DNA of 64,000 nt from Sphingomonas sp. 1F27F7B (GCF_005503355.1 NZ_SCMK01000001.1:62001-126000); one strand, 5' to 3'; positions 25,771 through 35,306 are shown, numbered from the stretch's first letter. The notes: generated by a model not told the origin, from the letters alone. Made by a program: numbers and translations.

Positions 25771-25833
25771 GGGGCGGGGAGATATCTGGAGATATGTCCT
25801 CGCCCCAATATTATCGAATCTGGCAGCAAATGA

Positions 25834-26760
25834 ATGCCCTTCGATATCCGCCTGCTCCGCCATGCCATCGCCGCCGCCGATCATGGTAGCTTCTACAAAG
25901 CAGCGCGGGCATTGGGCGTGGAACAATCCACGCTGAGTCGAAACGTCGCCAGGTTAGAGCGAGTAATCGGAGTCCAGATTTTTGAGCGGTCTCGCTCGGG
26001 AGTTAGCGCAACCATCGCAGGAAAAGACTTTATTCGGGGCGCCAGGCCGATGGTCGCTGGTGCAGATAAACTGATCGCCGTGACGCGCGCCGCTGGTCAG
26101 GGTCGCGCTGGCGGGTTGATGATCGGACATTATTGTTCATTGTCGGCCGGTAATCTGCGGGCCACTGTGATTGGCTGGCGCGGTGCTCATCCAGACGTCG
26201 ACTTGGATGGAGTAGAAGCAGAACGAGCCGTCCTGCTTGCTGGCCTTGATATTGGGGAGATAGATATCGCCATTCTGGCGGGGGAAGCGGACCACGACGG
26301 CTATCGACGTGAGCCGTTCTGGAGCGAGCGCGTACTGGTCGCATTACCTGCCAGCCATCCCTTGGCCGAACGCGAGACAGTGCATTGGACCGATCTGCGC
26401 GGTGAGCGTTTTCTTCTCCCCGCAACGGACCCCGGCCCGGAAATCCGCCACATGCTACTCGGCCGCTTGTCCGTCTTAGGAATGCAAGCAAACGTCAGAA
26501 TGCACCAATGCAGCCGCGAGACAATCTTGAACCTGCTAGGCGATGGACTTGGCCTCACCATTGTCTGCGAAGGTAGCACCGGGGCGCGCTATCCCGACGT
26601 GGTTTATCGGCCCGTTCATGCCGAGCAAGGGCCGATGCTGATCGGATATTCGGGATACTGGCACGACGACAATAGTAATCCCGCACTTCGGCGCTTCCTC
26701 CATTTCATAAAGACCCGCTACGCGCTATCCTTCAACATCTCGGAGAATCCGGCGGAATAA
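25834..26760 (+). CDS. LysR-family transcriptional regulator
   Basis: This 308-residue regulator has an N-terminal winged helix (DIRLLRHAIAAADHGSFYKA followed by ARALGVEQSTLSRNVARLER) and a LysR-type effector-binding domain (residues about 90-300; VALPASHPLAERETVHWTDL). Codon and base use look more AT-rich than the pump genes, suggesting a separate origin. LysR regulators of this kind are frequent next to Trb transfer regions. Target and effector are unknown. Confidence 0.88.
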   Translation: MPFDIRLLRHAIAAADHGSFYKAARALGVEQSTLSRNVARLERVIGVQIFERSRSGVSATIAGKDFIRGARPMVAGADKLIAVTRAAGQGRAGGLMIGHYCSLSAGNLRATVIGWRGAHPDVDLDGVEAERAVLLAGLDIGEIDIAILAGEADHDGYRREPFWSERVLVALPASHPLAERETVHWTDLRGERFLLPATDPGPEIRHMLLGRLSVLGMQANVRMHQCSRETILNLLGDGLGLTIVCEGSTGARYPDVVYRPVHAEQGPMLIGYSGYWHDDNSNPALRRFLHFIKTRYALSFNISENPAE

Positions 26761-26783
26761 TATTCGCTTGGGAGCTAAACATC

Positions 26784-27092
26784 ATGATGCAAGGAAAGAT
26801 ATTCATCGTCGCTCTCGCCATGCTCGCCATCGGATTTGGCGCGGGATTCGTGCTGCGTCCGATCATCATGCCGCCTGCCACGTCGGCGATGGCCGTCAGT
26901 CCTGCCCCCGTGATCGCCGAACCAGGGGCGGCGCGTGGGATGCAGTATTTCACCGCCAACCTCGATGAAGCGCGGCGCGTGGTCGCCGGATGCCGAGACG
27001 GCTCGGTGCGCGGCGACGAATGCGCCAACGCCCAGCAGGCGGTGACGGAAGCCGAGGGTCGGGATCGCTTCAAGAAATTCATGGGCCACTGA
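26784..27092 (+). CDS. Small membrane-anchored protein, TrbK/entry-exclusion-like
   Basis: This 102-residue protein has one N-terminal membrane segment (FIVALAMLAIGFGAGFVL) and a short periplasmic part with two Cys (VVAGCRDGSVRGDECANAQQ) like the Cys pair of TrbK-type exclusion proteins. Its last 16 residues, VTEAEGRDRFKKFMGH, closely resemble the TrbJ tail of this element (EEAEGRERFRRFMGN). It is convergent with the end of the trb operon. A role in surface exclusion is inferred from layout and motif only. Confidence 0.6.
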   Translation: MMQGKIFIVALAMLAIGFGAGFVLRPIIMPPATSAMAVSPAPVIAEPGAARGMQYFTANLDEARRVVAGCRDGSVRGDECANAQQAVTEAEGRDRFKKFMGH

Positions 27093-27104
27093 GGCCCGCA
27101 AGCT

Positions 27105-27326
27105 TCAATCGCTTTTTGCGCGCCGCCGCCGAAAACCGCGATCTGTGTCCATGAACCGCGTGACCATCGGCCCGATCAGCTTTTCGGGTGCGGCAGGCGA
27201 GCCGCCTGTCTCGGCCGCCAGCGCCGCGGCATAGGCTTGCAAGTCACGATGCACGGCAGCCGGCAACTCTATCGTGAGCTTGATCGGCCTGTCGTCGGCC
27301 AGCGGCCCCAGCTTCAACTTGGTCAT
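27105..27326 (-). CDS. DUF2274 domain protein
   Basis: This 73-residue protein (MTKLKLGPLADDRPIKLTIE, then LPAAVHRDLQAYAAALAAET) matches DUF2274, a small ribbon-helix-helix-like protein regularly encoded after trbI. Its ATG overlaps the trbI stop by four bases, so it is the last gene of the trb operon. Function unknown; the fold suggests DNA binding. Confidence 0.8.
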   Translation of the reverse strand: MTKLKLGPLADDRPIKLTIELPAAVHRDLQAYAAALAAETGGSPAAPEKLIGPMVTRFMDTDRGFRRRRAKSD

Positions 27327-28534
27327 CGCGTTCCTCCGATGGGTTCGAGGACAAGATCGCGGGTGATGACAATGCGAAGGGGATAGCCCGGCCGGATGGT
27401 GAGCGTCGGCGGCACGCCGAGTTGGCGGCGCACGATCTGCTGCCCTGTCTGATTGACGGTATCCTGCGTCCCGTAGCGAAGCGCCTGCACCAGCGAGTTG
27501 TTGTTGTTCGTCGTCATCTCGGCCCCGATGCCGAGCAGGGTGGAGATCGCGGCGGCCTTGAGCATGTTGCCCCAATGCTGGTCGACGCGATCCTGCAAGC
27601 CTGCATATCCGGCGGCATCAGCGCTTGGCTGGCGTTCGAGAACGATCGAGCGGCCATCCGGCAGGATCAGCCGATCCCAGGCGAGCAGCACGCGGGTCTG
27701 CCCGGCGGTGATCTGACTATCATATTCGCCGATCAGCCGTGCGCCTTGCGGGATGAGCAGGATTCGGCCGGTGATGCTGTCATAGACGTTCTGCGTCACC
27801 TGAGCGGTGATCTGGCCGGGAAGGTCCGACCGGATGCCGGTGATGAGCGCGGCCGGGATGATACTGCCAGCCTGGACGATGTTGGGTGATGCCGGAGCGG
27901 TCAGCCGCTCGACGCTGACCGTGCGCTGGTTGGACGCCTGCGCCATGAAGGCCCGCTTTGCGGCCTGGTCGCCCTGGCTGGCGGCCTGCTGTGCGGGGGC
28001 CGGCGCGTCCGATGGCACGGCGGCGATGGGCTGCGCTGCCGCTCCGGCTACGGTGGCCGTGCGGCCGCCCAGGAAGACCGAACTGGTCCGCGCTGCGTCA
28101 CGCTCTTGGCTGATGCGCTGGCGCGCTGCTTCCTCGGCTCGGGCGGCGGCATCGGGCTGACCGGCTTGCGCGCCGATCGGCGGCACGGGAACAGCCTCCC
28201 CGCGCTGCTGCGCGGACACAATCGGACGACCGAGATCACCCGGGAGCGGCGGCCCGAGCTTTGGAGCCTGGCCGTAATCCTTGGGACCGGATGTGATCGC
28301 CTCGCCCGCGCGACTGTCGGTGTTGTAGAGTTCCTTCGCTTCGTGCGGACCGACTGACCGCAAGGCATAGATCAGCGAGCCGCCGATGCCGAGACCGGCG
28401 GCGATGCCCACCATAGCCAGCGCCTTTCGCGAAAGCCGCATGACGCGCGGCGGATCGCCCCGGAGCTGGAAGGCCTGGCGGTCGGCCGGAGCCGCGACCG
28501 CTTCGGCGGCGGGAATGTCGGAAGGATCGCTCAT
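27323..28534 (-). CDS. trbI: Conjugal transfer protein TrbI (VirB10-like)
   Basis: This 403-residue protein spans inner and outer membranes of the type IV secretion channel. It has a cytoplasmic N-terminus, a TM at about residues 37-57 (KALAMVGIAAGLGIGGSLIY), a Pro/Ala-rich periplasmic linker and the VirB10/TrbI C-terminal domain (about 215-400; VQAGSIIPAALITGIRSDLP, YDSQITAGQTRVLLAWDRLI and NSLVQALRYGTQDTVNQ). Length and order fit TrbI. Its start overlaps the trbG stop. Confidence 0.93.
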   Translation of the reverse strand: MSDPSDIPAAEAVAAPADRQAFQLRGDPPRVMRLSRKALAMVGIAAGLGIGGSLIYALRSVGPHEAKELYNTDSRAGEAITSGPKDYGQAPKLGPPLPGDLGRPIVSAQQRGEAVPVPPIGAQAGQPDAAARAEEAARQRISQERDAARTSSVFLGGRTATVAGAAAQPIAAVPSDAPAPAQQAASQGDQAAKRAFMAQASNQRTVSVERLTAPASPNIVQAGSIIPAALITGIRSDLPGQITAQVTQNVYDSITGRILLIPQGARLIGEYDSQITAGQTRVLLAWDRLILPDGRSIVLERQPSADAAGYAGLQDRVDQHWGNMLKAAAISTLLGIGAEMTTNNNNSLVQALRYGTQDTVNQTGQQIVRRQLGVPPTLTIRPGYPLRIVITRDLVLEPIGGTR

Positions 28535-29550
28535 CAGCGCCGCTCCCGGCCATCGTCGCGCACGATCCGCACGCGCTGCTCGCTGCGCTTGTCGCCCAGG
28601 CGCAGCTCGGCGGCGGCGAACAGGCGATCGACAACCATGTAACGGCCCTGCACGCGGTAATTGACCAGTTCGGCGTCGCCGGCCGCACCGGTCACGAACA
28701 GCGGCGGCATCTCGCCCTGCGAGATCCCCGCCGGAAATTCGATAAACACCTGCCGACCATCATCGAACGCACGGGCCGGCCGCCACGGCGCACGATCGCC
28801 ATCGATCCGATAGTGGAAATTGAGCGCTGTCAGGTCCACGCCAGCCGCGACCGGCACGGTGGCTGCGGCAGCAGCGTTGCGGCCCTGCAAGGCGATCAGC
28901 GCATCTCGCGGATAGGTCCAGCTCACCGACGCCATGTAGGTTGCTGCACCCGCGCGCAGTTCCAAATGATAGGTGCGCCGGTCGGTGTTGATGACGAGGT
29001 TGGTCGAAAGGTCGGGCCGGGTTGGTTTAACGAGGATATGCACCCGAGCTGTCGCGCCCGCGCCGCTGGTCGTATCGCCGATGATCCAGCGCACGGTATC
29101 GCCCGCCGCAACCGGCCCGGCCCCGACGAGCTGCTCGCCTTCCTGAAGCGCGATGTCCGTCACCTGGCCGGGCGCGGCATAGACCTGATAGAGCGCACCG
29201 TCCGTCCACGGATATTGCTGGATCGCATTGAGGAAGCCGTCGCGCACCGGCTGCATGCGGGCAGCCGCGTTAGCCGCGCCGACACGGTTGCGCGGATCGG
29301 CGGATTCCGGCGGACGCGGGCTTTCGCCGACTGGCTTCAACTGGCCGGGAAGCGGCAGCGGCTCGGGGATCGCCACCACCTCGACCGGCTTGGGCGGCTC
29401 GGGCGCCGGAGTGGCCGCGATCTCGGCCGGCGGCGGATTGTCATAGGCTATGGCCGGCGGCTTGGCTGACGTGGTGGCGCAAGCGGCGAGCACGGAGGTT
29501 GTGGCGAGCAGGACCGCCGAGGCGGCGCGACGAAGCATTGGGCGTCTCAT
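28534..29550 (-). CDS. trbG: Conjugal transfer protein TrbG (VirB9-like)
   Basis: This 338-residue lipoprotein-like VirB9 homologue contributes to the outer-membrane core complex. The start MRRPMLRRAASAVLLATTSV leads to the lipobox VLAAC. A Pro-rich linker follows, then the TrbG/VirB9 domain with YQVYAAPGQVTDIALQEGEQ, STNLVINTDRRTYHLELRAG and LNFHYRIDGDRAPWRPARAF. Start 29550 is supported by overlap with the trbF stop (ATGA); the frame stays open to 30024 only as a shadow of trbF. Confidence 0.93.
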   Translation of the reverse strand: MRRPMLRRAASAVLLATTSVLAACATTSAKPPAIAYDNPPPAEIAATPAPEPPKPVEVVAIPEPLPLPGQLKPVGESPRPPESADPRNRVGAANAAARMQPVRDGFLNAIQQYPWTDGALYQVYAAPGQVTDIALQEGEQLVGAGPVAAGDTVRWIIGDTTSGAGATARVHILVKPTRPDLSTNLVINTDRRTYHLELRAGAATYMASVSWTYPRDALIALQGRNAAAAATVPVAAGVDLTALNFHYRIDGDRAPWRPARAFDDGRQVFIEFPAGISQGEMPPLFVTGAAGDAELVNYRVQGRYMVVDRLFAAAELRLGDKRSEQRVRIVRDDGRERR

Positions 29551-30230
29551 TGCGACAGCTCCTTTGACCAGTTGAGGGCGTTGACGAAGACCCCGAGCGG
29601 GTTCTTGCGCAGGGCGTCGGGCGTGCGCGGGGCCACGAAAACAACGGTGAGGATGGCCGACCAGCGCTCGGTGGCGGCAAGGCTGCCGTCCTGATAGCGC
29701 CGTTCGGTCCAGGCCACCCGGAAGCTGTCGGGCGAAGCACGGATCACGCTCGACACGTCCACCGCGACCTGGACCTTGCCGATCTGAGCGAAGGGGTCGT
29801 TCGCCCGTGCATAGTCGTTGAGGAACAGCGCGCCTTTGTCGGTGGTGAAGTCGTAGGCGCGAAGCCAATTCTGGCGGACGATGATCGGATCGGCAGGGAT
29901 GCTGCGCACCTGCTCGATGAAGCGCGCGAGATGAAACGCGATCTGCGGATCGGTCGGACGATAGTCGGCCTCTGCAGGCGCGACGGCTTGTGCCTCGCCG
30001 AGCTTGTCGACCTGCACGACCCACGGCACGATATGGCCTCGCGCGGATTGCCAGACGAGGCCCCCTGCAAGTCCGCCCGAGAGCGCCAACGCGCCGAAGA
30101 AGGCGAGCCGCCAGTTCTTCGCCTGCACGCGGGCCGAGCCGATCCTGTCGTCCCAGGCTTGGGCGGCGCGCTGATAGGGTGTGATCGGCTCGGGGGTCTG
30201 GCCGTAGCGGATGGTTGGGCGTCGGAACAT
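29547..30230 (-). CDS. trbF: Conjugal transfer protein TrbF (VirB8-like)
   Basis: This 227-residue inner-membrane protein has one TM (WRLAFFGALALSGGLAGGLV, about residues 42-61) and a periplasmic VirB8-like domain (about 70-220; PWVVQVDKLGEAQAVAPAEA and FRVAWTERRYQDGSLAATER). It is an assembly factor of the mating channel. It lies six bases from trbL. Confidence 0.92.
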   Translation of the reverse strand: MFRRPTIRYGQTPEPITPYQRAAQAWDDRIGSARVQAKNWRLAFFGALALSGGLAGGLVWQSARGHIVPWVVQVDKLGEAQAVAPAEADYRPTDPQIAFHLARFIEQVRSIPADPIIVRQNWLRAYDFTTDKGALFLNDYARANDPFAQIGKVQVAVDVSSVIRASPDSFRVAWTERRYQDGSLAATERWSAILTVVFVAPRTPDALRKNPLGVFVNALNWSKELSQ

Positions 30231-30236
30231 GGGCGG

Positions 30237-31544
30237 TTAGTCCTTCTGGCTGAGGTCGACGGACGCACCGCTGCCGCCACCGTCGCCGGAGCGCAGCGTG
30301 TGGGCGGCGACGGTGGCGCCGTGGGTCATGGTCTGGCGGCGTTTCATGTTCGCTGCCCAGGTGGGCGGCCCATCAGCCGACGGCGCGGGCGACGACGTGC
30401 CCCCCGAGATCGTGCCGCCCGTTGCGGTCACGGCCGCGCGGCCGCCCGAGCGATAGCTATCTTTTAGGGATGCTGCGGCCTTGCGAAGCGGCGACATGGC
30501 CGCGCCTGCGGTCGCTCGGCCAACGCCCGCCGCACCGCCCGCAACCGCCGCTCCGCCGGTCTTGCCAGCTGAGCCGAGCGCATAGGCGCTGCTCGCCGCA
30601 CCCGATGCGAACGCACCACCTCTGGCAGCGCCGCCGATCACGCCGGCAGCCGCCCCGACCCCAAGACGGGCGGCGGCTGCGCCACCGACGAGCGCCCCGC
30701 CGGCGGCAAGCGCGGTTCCGGCCGCGGCGCCCGCGCCAAGTGCGGGACCACCCGAGACGATGCCGTTGGCGATACCGGGGCCGAAGATGGCGAGGCCGAA
30801 CAGCGACAGGGCAGCGAGCGCGATCGCCATGACCTGATTGATGTCGGGCGCCGTGCCGAGGTTTGCGCTAGTGAACTGGCTGAACAGCGTCGTGCCGATG
30901 CCGGTGATGACCGCGAGCACCAGCACCTTGATGCCCGTGGAGACGATATGGCCGAGCACACGTTCGGCCATGAAGGCGGTCTTGTTGAAGAAGGCGAAGG
31001 GCAGCAGCACGAAGCCGGCCAGCGTCACCAGCTTGAACTCGATCAGCGTGATGAAGACCTGCACCGCGATGATGAAGAAGGCGAGCACCACAATGACCCA
31101 GGCGAGCAACAGCACGAGGATCAAAGCGAGGTTCGAGAACACCGCCCACAGGTTCGAGAATTGCCCTGCCGCATCCATCAGCGGCTTGGCGGCTTGCAAC
31201 CCTGTCGCCGCGATCGTGCCGGGTTTCATGAAATCGCCCAGCGACATCGCCCCGCCGCTCGCCTTGAGGCCGAGGCCGGCGAAGGACTGGAACACGATGT
31301 TGGCGAGGTTGGAGAAATTGCCGATGATGAACGCGAAGACGCCGATGTAGAGCGTCTTCTTGACGAGGCGCTGAAGCACGTCCTCGTCGGCGCCCCAGGC
31401 CCAGAACAGCCCGGCGAGCGTCACGTCGATGGCGATCAATGTGGTCGAGAGGAAGCTGACCTCGCCGCCGAGCAGGCCGAACCCGCTGTCGATGTAGCGG
31501 GTGAAGACATTGAGGAACGTGTCGATGACGCTGGTGTCGTTCAT
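30237..31544 (-). CDS. trbL: Conjugal transfer protein TrbL (VirB6-like)
   Basis: This 435-residue polytopic inner-membrane protein has about six hydrophobic segments (residues 25-270, for example VFSNLALILVLLLAWVIVVL) and a long Gly/Ala-rich tail (residues 270-410). The start VIDTFLNVFTRYIDSGFGLL and the VirB6/TrbL body are typical. It forms part of the DNA path through the inner membrane. Confidence 0.92.
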   Translation of the reverse strand: MNDTSVIDTFLNVFTRYIDSGFGLLGGEVSFLSTTLIAIDVTLAGLFWAWGADEDVLQRLVKKTLYIGVFAFIIGNFSNLANIVFQSFAGLGLKASGGAMSLGDFMKPGTIAATGLQAAKPLMDAAGQFSNLWAVFSNLALILVLLLAWVIVVLAFFIIAVQVFITLIEFKLVTLAGFVLLPFAFFNKTAFMAERVLGHIVSTGIKVLVLAVITGIGTTLFSQFTSANLGTAPDINQVMAIALAALSLFGLAIFGPGIANGIVSGGPALGAGAAAGTALAAGGALVGGAAAARLGVGAAAGVIGGAARGGAFASGAASSAYALGSAGKTGGAAVAGGAAGVGRATAGAAMSPLRKAAASLKDSYRSGGRAAVTATGGTISGGTSSPAPSADGPPTWAANMKRRQTMTHGATVAAHTLRSGDGGGSGASVDLSQKD

Positions 31545-31858
31545 GGCGCGGGGGTCTCGGTTGCGGGAGCTGCGGGTTTGCTGGCATCCACCGCGGGCGT
31601 GGGAGCATCTTGACGGAAGAAGCGGCGGCGGTTCTCGGCCCAGGCCGCTTCGCAGCCCGAGTCTGGCATGGTGAGCGTCGCGCAGCGTTCGAGTTCGCGG
31701 GCGAGCCGGTCCTGGCGCGCCTCCCCGCGCACGGCGACGGGCGGGGCTTGTGCGGGTTCAGGCTTGTGGACGGCGGCGACGATCGCCACCGCCATCATCA
31801 AGCCCGCCAGCGCGGCGACGCCCGCGATCTTGGCCGTGCGCGAGGATGCGTGCAGCAT
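31541..31858 (-). CDS. Putative entry-exclusion protein TrbK-alt
   Basis: This 105-residue protein has one N-terminal TM (IAGVAALAGLMMAVAIVAAV) and the TrbK-alt signature RELERCATLTMPDSGCEAAWAENRRRFF-like region with two Cys, split here as ERCATLTMPDSGCEAAW and AENRRRFFRQ. It overlaps trbL by four bases. By analogy with RP4 TrbK it would block uptake of an identical element by the host cell. Confidence 0.8.
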   Translation of the reverse strand: MLHASSRTAKIAGVAALAGLMMAVAIVAAVHKPEPAQAPPVAVRGEARQDRLARELERCATLTMPDSGCEAAWAENRRRFFRQDAPTPAVDASKPAAPATETPAP

Positions 31859-31870
31859 CGGACGCGATCC

Positions 31871-32593
31871 TCAGTTGCCCATGAAGCGGCGGAACCGTTC
31901 GCGGCCCTCCGCCTCCTCGGCCGTATGCCGCGCGGATTCGAGCGCTTGCGCGCGGCCCTGCGCCGCGACGGCGGCGGTCAGGTCGGCGAGCTGCTGCGAT
32001 TGCAGCGCGAGAAGCTGATTGCCAGCCTGCGCGGCCTGAAGCGCGCCGGTCGCCGACTGACTGGCCGAGACCAGGCCGGTCATCGTCGTGCGCGCGCCGT
32101 CGATGTTGCCGACGACACCCGCCTGTACCTTCAGCGAGTCCTCGAACGCGCCGACACTATCCTGCCAACGCGCATTCGCGTTGGCGACCATCTGCGCCTG
32201 CGTGCCGGTCAGCGCCGAGCCGGTGTAGCGGCTGGTGAACGCCTGCTGGATGTTCTGCACATCATAGGCGATGCGCTGCGCCTGGCCGAGAAACTGCTGG
32301 GTACGCTGAACCTGCTGCTGCAACTGCTGGAGCTGGCTGAACGGCAGCGAGGCAAGGTTCTTCGCCTCGTTGATGAGGCTCGTCGCCTGCTGCTGGATTT
32401 GCTGGATCTGGTTGTTGATCTGTTGGAGCGAGCGAGCCGCCGTCAGCACGTTCTGCGCATAATTGGTCGGGTCATAGACGATCCCACCAAAACCGAACTG
32501 CGCGTAAGCCGGCATCGGAGCGGCCACCGGCGCGATGGCCGTGGCAGCGAGCACGCCGGCCAGGACGGCGGGGCGAAGATTCATTCTGGTCAT
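31871..32593 (-). CDS. trbJ: Conjugal transfer protein TrbJ (VirB5-like)
   Basis: This 240-residue exported protein has a signal peptide ending near MPAYAQF. Long Gln-rich coiled-coil helices follow (SLQQINNQIQQIQQQATSLI and LQQLQQQVQRTQQFLGQAQR), as in VirB5/TrbJ pilus-tip or adhesin proteins. The ATG at 32593 overlaps the trbE stop (ATGA). The C-terminal tail EEAEGRERFRRFMGN recurs in the small protein at 26784. Confidence 0.9.
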   Translation of the reverse strand: MTRMNLRPAVLAGVLAATAIAPVAAPMPAYAQFGFGGIVYDPTNYAQNVLTAARSLQQINNQIQQIQQQATSLINEAKNLASLPFSQLQQLQQQVQRTQQFLGQAQRIAYDVQNIQQAFTSRYTGSALTGTQAQMVANANARWQDSVGAFEDSLKVQAGVVGNIDGARTTMTGLVSASQSATGALQAAQAGNQLLALQSQQLADLTAAVAAQGRAQALESARHTAEEAEGRERFRRFMGN

Positions 32594-35040
32594 AGCGGTA
32601 ACTCCTGCTGAGGTTGATGCCGAGGATCGGGGGGAAGAAGCTCGACGGCCCAGGCAGAGCCGCGATGGCGCAGCCATTCGGCCGCGAAAGCGGATTGCCC
32701 GTGGGTTTCGATCAATTCGGCGATGCGGAGCTGGTCGGTTTTCGAGGACGCGGCGGCGAAGGCCAGCGCGACCTCGCCCAAGCCCAGCTCGAACAGGCGA
32801 TTTCCCCGCCGTGACTGGCAGTAATAGTCGCGCTTCGGCGTCGCCCGACTGAGGATTTCGATCTGGCGGACATTGAGGCCGAAGCGCTCATAGATGGCCG
32901 CGATCTGCGGCTCGGCCGCGCGTTCGTTGGGCAGGAAGATACGCGTCGGGCAGCTTTCGATGATGGCCGGGGCGATGCTCGACGTTTCGATGTCAGCGAG
33001 GCTCTGGGTGGCGAAGATGACGCTGGCGTTCTTCTTCCTGAGCGTCTTCAGCCATTCGCGGAGCTGGGCGGCGAAGTCCGGGCTGTCGAGTACCAGCCAG
33101 CCTTCGTCGATGATGATGAGCGTTGGCGAGCCGTCGAGCCGGCCTTCGATCCGGTGGAACAGGTAGGACAGGACGGCTGCGGCCGAGCCGGCGCCGACCA
33201 GGCCCTCGGTCTCGAACGCCTGCACCGAGGCTTCGCCGAGCCGTTCAGCTTCGGCGTCGAGCAGCCGGCCCCACGGCCCGCCGATGCAGTAGGAGGCGAG
33301 CGCTTGCTTGAGCTGCTGCGATTGTAGCAGGACAGCAAGACCCGTGAGCGTGCGTTCGCCGATCGGCGCCGACGCCAGCGAACCAAGCGCCGACCAGATA
33401 TGCTCCTTGGCCTGCGGATCGACCGCGACGCCCTCGGACGCGAAGATCGCCGCCAGCCATTCGGCCGCCCATGCCCGCTCGGCAGGCGCGTCGATATGGG
33501 CGAGCGGCTGGAGCTGCACGCCGTCGCCGGCCTCGTCGGCGAGCGTCCCGCCCAAATCCTGCCAGTCGCCGCCCATGCCGAGCGCGGCGGCGCGGATCGA
33601 ACCGCCGAAGTCGAAGGCGAAGACCTGCGCACGCCCATAGCGGCGGAACTGCATCGCCATCAGCGCAAGCAGCACGGATTTGCCCGCGCCGGTCGGACCG
33701 ACGATCAGCATGTGGCCGACGTCGCCGACGTGAAGGGAAAACCGGAACGGGGTCGAGCCTTCGGTCTTGCCATAGAGCAAGGGGGGAGCACCAAAATGCT
33801 CGTCCCGTTCCGGCCCCGCCCATACTGCTGACAGGGGGATCAGGTGGGCGAGATTGATAGTGGAGATCGGGGGCTGGCGGACGTTGGCGTAAGTGTGACC
33901 GGGGAGGCTTCCCAGCCACGCCTCGATCGCGTTCATGCCCTCGGGGATGACCGTGAAGTCGCGGCCCTGGATGACCTTCTCGGCGAGCCGCAGCTTTTCG
34001 GCGGCAATGGCGGGATCGCGGTCCCACACCGTCACCGTCGCGGTGACATAAGCCATGCCGGCATAGTCGGCGCCCAGCTCCTGCAGAGCGATGTCGGCAT
34101 CGGCCGCCTTGTTAGAGGCGTCGCTGTCGAGCAGCGTCGATGCCTCGTTGGTCATCACCTCTTTCAATATGGCGGCGACCGACTTGCGCTTGGCGAACCA
34201 TTGCCGCCGGATCTTGGTCAGCAGCCTGGTCGCATCGGTCTTGTCGAGCATGACCGCGCGGGTGGACCAGCGATACTCGAAGGCGAGCCGGTTCAGTTCG
34301 TCGAGCAGACCGGGGAATGTGACGCTCGGGAATCCGACGATGGTGAGTGTGCGGAGGTGATGGTCGCCCAGGCGCGGCTCCAGCCCGCCCGTCAGCGGCT
34401 CGTCGGCGAGCAGCGCGTCGAGGTGCATGGGCGTTTCGGGAACACGCACACGCTGGCGTCGGGTAGAAATGGTGCTGTGCAGGTAGGTCAGCGTCTCGGC
34501 GTCATCGAGCCAGCGGACTTCGGGCACGAAGCCCTCGACCAGATTCAGCACACGGTCGCTGCGATCGGTGAAGCCCTTGAGCAGCTCCCACGGATCGACG
34601 CCGTTGGTGGACTTCCCTTCATAGAGCCAGCCTTCGGCGCGTGCCCTTTCCTCGGCCGGCGGCATCCACAGCAACGTCAGGAAATAGAGGCTCTCGAAGT
34701 GTGCGCCCTCCTCGCTGAACTGTTCGCGCCGCTCCAGATCGACCAGCGCTGAGACGGGATCGGGAAATTCCGACTCCGGGTAGTCGAGCGCGGGTGTGCG
34801 CTGGGCTTCGACGAAGATCGCCCAGCCTGATCCGAGCCGGCGCAGCGCGCTGTTCAGTCGTGCGGTCGTGGCGACCAGCTCGGCCGGCGTGGCGCTGTCG
34901 AGATCGGGGCCGCGGAAACGGGCTGTGCGCTGAAAGCTGCCGTCCTTGTTCAGAACAACGCCCGCGCCGACCAGTGCGGCCCAAGGCAGGAAGTCGGCGA
35001 GATGGGCCGCATGCCCACGGTATTCGCGAAGGCTCATCAT
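32590..35040 (-). CDS. trbE: Conjugal transfer ATPase TrbE (VirB4-like)
   Basis: This 816-residue VirB4-type ATPase powers assembly of the mating channel. It begins MMSLREYRGHAAHLADFLPW. The Walker A GPTGAGKSVLLALMAMQF is at about residue 437 and the Walker B LIIIDEGWLVLD at about 640. Start 35040 is chosen because its ATGATG overlaps the trbD stop and matches TrbE N-termini; an ATG at 35052 would add four residues. Confidence 0.94.
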   Translation of the reverse strand: MMSLREYRGHAAHLADFLPWAALVGAGVVLNKDGSFQRTARFRGPDLDSATPAELVATTARLNSALRRLGSGWAIFVEAQRTPALDYPESEFPDPVSALVDLERREQFSEEGAHFESLYFLTLLWMPPAEERARAEGWLYEGKSTNGVDPWELLKGFTDRSDRVLNLVEGFVPEVRWLDDAETLTYLHSTISTRRQRVRVPETPMHLDALLADEPLTGGLEPRLGDHHLRTLTIVGFPSVTFPGLLDELNRLAFEYRWSTRAVMLDKTDATRLLTKIRRQWFAKRKSVAAILKEVMTNEASTLLDSDASNKAADADIALQELGADYAGMAYVTATVTVWDRDPAIAAEKLRLAEKVIQGRDFTVIPEGMNAIEAWLGSLPGHTYANVRQPPISTINLAHLIPLSAVWAGPERDEHFGAPPLLYGKTEGSTPFRFSLHVGDVGHMLIVGPTGAGKSVLLALMAMQFRRYGRAQVFAFDFGGSIRAAALGMGGDWQDLGGTLADEAGDGVQLQPLAHIDAPAERAWAAEWLAAIFASEGVAVDPQAKEHIWSALGSLASAPIGERTLTGLAVLLQSQQLKQALASYCIGGPWGRLLDAEAERLGEASVQAFETEGLVGAGSAAAVLSYLFHRIEGRLDGSPTLIIIDEGWLVLDSPDFAAQLREWLKTLRKKNASVIFATQSLADIETSSIAPAIIESCPTRIFLPNERAAEPQIAAIYERFGLNVRQIEILSRATPKRDYYCQSRRGNRLFELGLGEVALAFAAASSKTDQLRIAELIETHGQSAFAAEWLRHRGSAWAVELLPPDPRHQPQQELPL

Positions 35041-35306
35041 GGCTGCATCCATGTCGGGTAACGGAGGTGGCGGCGGGCGACGTCCACGAACTGCGGGTCG
35101 CGGCGCGCAGCCCAGACCGAGAGCGCATGGCCGATCGCCCAGATGACGAGGCCCGCGATCCAGAGACGCAGGCCGAGACCGATCGCGCCCGCCAGCGTCC
35201 CGTTGACGATGGCGAGCGCCCGCGGTGCGCCGCCGAGCAATATCGGCTCGGTCAGCGCCCGGTGGACGGGAGCGGAGAAGCCCGCGATCGGCTCGCTCGC
35301 TTCCAT
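35037..35306 (-). CDS. trbD: Conjugal transfer protein TrbD (VirB3-like)
   Basis: This 89-residue membrane protein (start EPIAGFSAPVHRALTEPILL) has two adjacent hydrophobic segments (LAIVNGTLAGAIGLGLRLWI and AGLVIWAIGHALSVWAA) typical of VirB3/TrbD. It overlaps trbC at its start and trbE at its end by 1-4 bases. Confidence 0.9.
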   Translation of the reverse strand: MEASEPIAGFSAPVHRALTEPILLGGAPRALAIVNGTLAGAIGLGLRLWIAGLVIWAIGHALSVWAARRDPQFVDVARRHLRYPTWMQP

